A stretch of DNA of 15,842 nucleotides. It comes from an uncultured Oscillospiraceae bacterium (GTDB lineage: Bacteria; Bacillota; Clostridia; Oscillospirales; Oscillospiraceae). Position numbers and translations under genes: made by a program. The stretch lies in the NCBI GenBank assembly GCA_947630345.1, contig CANRHF010000025.1:1-15842 (forward strand), in the 5' to 3' direction. Below are positions 14,622 to 15,842 of the stretch, one piece after another; position 1 is the first letter of the stretch; each line of letters starts with the position of its first letter. Below the pieces are notes generated by a model. That model was not told the origin of the DNA and did no database searches. It saw only the letters and a list, made by a program, of their open reading frames with translations.

Positions 14622-15842
14622 GCTTCGTCCAAAATTTCCCGTTCTTTTCCATTATTCTGGCCATGTTTTCCGGGATCGTCTCCTCGGTGCTGAAGGGAAA
14701 GAAGGCCCGGGTGCTGAGTATCTGCGCCATCACGGTGACCATGGTCCTGTCTGCCGCTGTTTTGGCCTACTGCGCCGCCACTGGGGAGAGCTACGTCTAT
14801 TGGATGGGCCACTTCCCCGCCCCCTGGGGCAACGAGATTCGGGCGGGGGTGCTGGAGGGGCTGACGGCGCTGCTGTTCAGCGCCATCATGCTCCTTTCGG
14901 TGATCGGCGGGGTGAAATATACCCAGACCGACGTGGAACCCGGCAAGCAGAACCTGTTTTACATCCTGATCGATCTGATGCTCAGCTCCCTGCTGGCCCT
15001 GGTGTACACCAACGACCTGTTTACGGCCTATGTCTTCGTGGAGATCAACACCATCGCCGGCTGCGGCCTGATCATGATCACCCAGACCGGGCGGAGCCTG
15101 ACCGCCGCCATTCGGTACATGGTCATGAGCTCCCTGGGTTCCGGCCTGTTTCTCATTGGGCTGAGTCTTCTTTACGACGTGACCGGGCAGCTGCTGATGA
15201 GCCCAGCCCAGGAGGCGGTTGCAAAAATCATCGAAAGCGGGCAGTATGAGATCCCGCTGCTGGTGATCGTGGCGGTGGTCAGCGTGGGCCTGGCCATTAA
15301 AAGCGGGCTGTTCCCCTTCCACTACTGGATCCCGGACACCTACGGCTACGCCACCCCCACGGCCAGCGCAATTCTCTCCGGCCTGGTCTCCAAGGGGTAC
15401 ATTTTTCTGCTGATCAAATTTTACTACCGGGTCCTGTCCCCGGAGAGCGTGATCCGCAGTCACATTGGAAACGTGTTGTTCCTCTTCGGCGTGGCGGGGA
15501 TGATGCTGGGCTCCCTGCGGGCCATCATGCAGACCGACACCAGGAAGATGATCGCCTACTCCTCCGTGGCCCAGATCGGCTATATCTACATGGGCATCGG
15601 CCTGGGAACGCCGGAGGGCATGATCGCCGCGATATTCCACATCTTCTCCCACGGGGCCACCAAGGCGCTGCTGTTTCTCAGCGCCCGGGGGCTCTACCGG
15701 GTCTCCGGAGACCGGACGGATTTTCTGGCCCTCCGGGGCTCCGGGTATCGGAACCGGCTGGCGGGGGTGGGCTTTTTGGTGGGCTCGCTGTCCATGGTGG
15801 GTTTCCCCATGCTCTCGGGCTTTATTTCCAAGCTCCTGTTCG
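14618..15842 (+). CDS. mrpD: Mrp/Mnh antiporter subunit D (MbhH-like), partial at right edge
   Basis: 408 residues are visible and the frame is open at the right edge; full-length relatives are about 490-500. It is a NuoL/M/N-type proton-pumping subunit with about 14 helices when complete. Key channel residues are present: E142 in VEINTIAG, K228 and H235 in KSGLFPFHYWIPD, K259 in LVSKGYIF, and H341, H345 and K349 in the broken helix HIFSHGATKALLF. The start is a TTG at 14618 overlapping the mrpC stop (TTGA), with AGGAGGAGG about 10 nt upstream; the next in-frame ATG (14663) would cut into the first helix. What follows downstream will tell whether this is a free antiporter or the membrane arm of a redox complex. 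Confidence 0.9.
   Translation, partial: MSFVQNFPFFSIILAMFSGIVSSVLKGKKARVLSICAITVTMVLSAAVLAYCAATGESYVYWMGHFPAPWGNEIRAGVLEGLTALLFSAIMLLSVIGGVKYTQTDVEPGKQNLFYILIDLMLSSLLALVYTNDLFTAYVFVEINTIAGCGLIMITQTGRSLTAAIRYMVMSSLGSGLFLIGLSLLYDVTGQLLMSPAQEAVAKIIESGQYEIPLLVIVAVVSVGLAIKSGLFPFHYWIPDTYGYATPTASAILSGLVSKGYIFLLIKFYYRVLSPESVIRSHIGNVLFLFGVAGMMLGSLRAIMQTDTRKMIAYSSVAQIGYIYMGIGLGTPEGMIAAIFHIFSHGATKALLFLSARGLYRVSGDRTDFLALRGSGYRNRLAGVGFLVGSLSMVGFPMLSGFISKLLF

Noticed and set aside
14555..15652. 365-codon minus-strand ORF opposite mrpD
   Set aside because: Asp/His/Gln/Gly-rich antisense shadow of a strongly conserved membrane protein frame.

Overview
The window looks like a moderately GC-rich, Gram-positive-type anaerobe of the class Clostridia, probably an Oscillospiraceae-like gut bacterium. 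This rests on the Shine-Dalgarno-rich gene starts, a signal-peptide-bearing von Willebrand A (vWA) surface protein, teichoic-acid-type glycerophosphotransferases and an Mbh-ordered Mrp module. It is an inference from gene content, not from a marker gene. No RNA genes, CRISPR array or transposase were seen.

Layout. (1) Positions 1-3129, minus strand: one uninterrupted reading frame of 1043 codons, open at the left edge, encoding a secreted vWA (MIDAS) surface protein. (2) Positions 3130-3932: an 803-bp gene-free, structured divergent control region. It has a good minus-strand promoter, a plausible plus-strand promoter, an AT-rich palindrome, and a 23-bp inverted repeat flanking both promoters, each arm of which is itself a hairpin. 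The plus-strand leader adds a large hairpin and repeated short motifs. (3) Positions 3933-11454, plus strand: a tightly spaced six-gene operon for a teichoic-acid-like or phosphopolyol-containing surface glycan. The order is CDP-glycerol-type glycerophosphotransferase, IspD/TarI-like cytidylyltransferase, extended SDR epimerase/dehydratase, radical SAM enzyme, a second glycerophosphotransferase fused to the C-terminal half of a nucleotidyltransferase-family protein, and a PglK/MsbA-like ABC flippase. (4) Positions 11455-11697: a strong intrinsic terminator followed by a near-consensus promoter. (5) Positions 11698-15842, plus strand: a translationally coupled Mrp-type cation/proton antiporter operon in the order E, F, G, D-like (DUF4040), E/B fusion, C, D, running off the right edge.

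How the genes may work together. The cytidylyltransferase would make a CDP-activated alditol or similar unit, and the SDR and radical SAM enzyme would tailor the precursor. The two glycerophosphotransferases would add phosphopolyol units to a lipid-linked acceptor, and the ABC protein would flip the product. The divergent vWA protein is another surface determinant and shares the control region. The Mrp genes are a separate transcription unit. Their order matches the membrane arm of archaeal and bacterial Mbh/Mbx complexes, so redox or hydrogenase genes may lie beyond the right edge.

The most notable points are the inverted repeat around the divergent promoters (possible invertible promoter, or paired RNA leader hairpins), the glycerophosphotransferase fused to half of a nucleotidyltransferase, and the radical SAM enzyme inside a teichoic-acid-like cluster.
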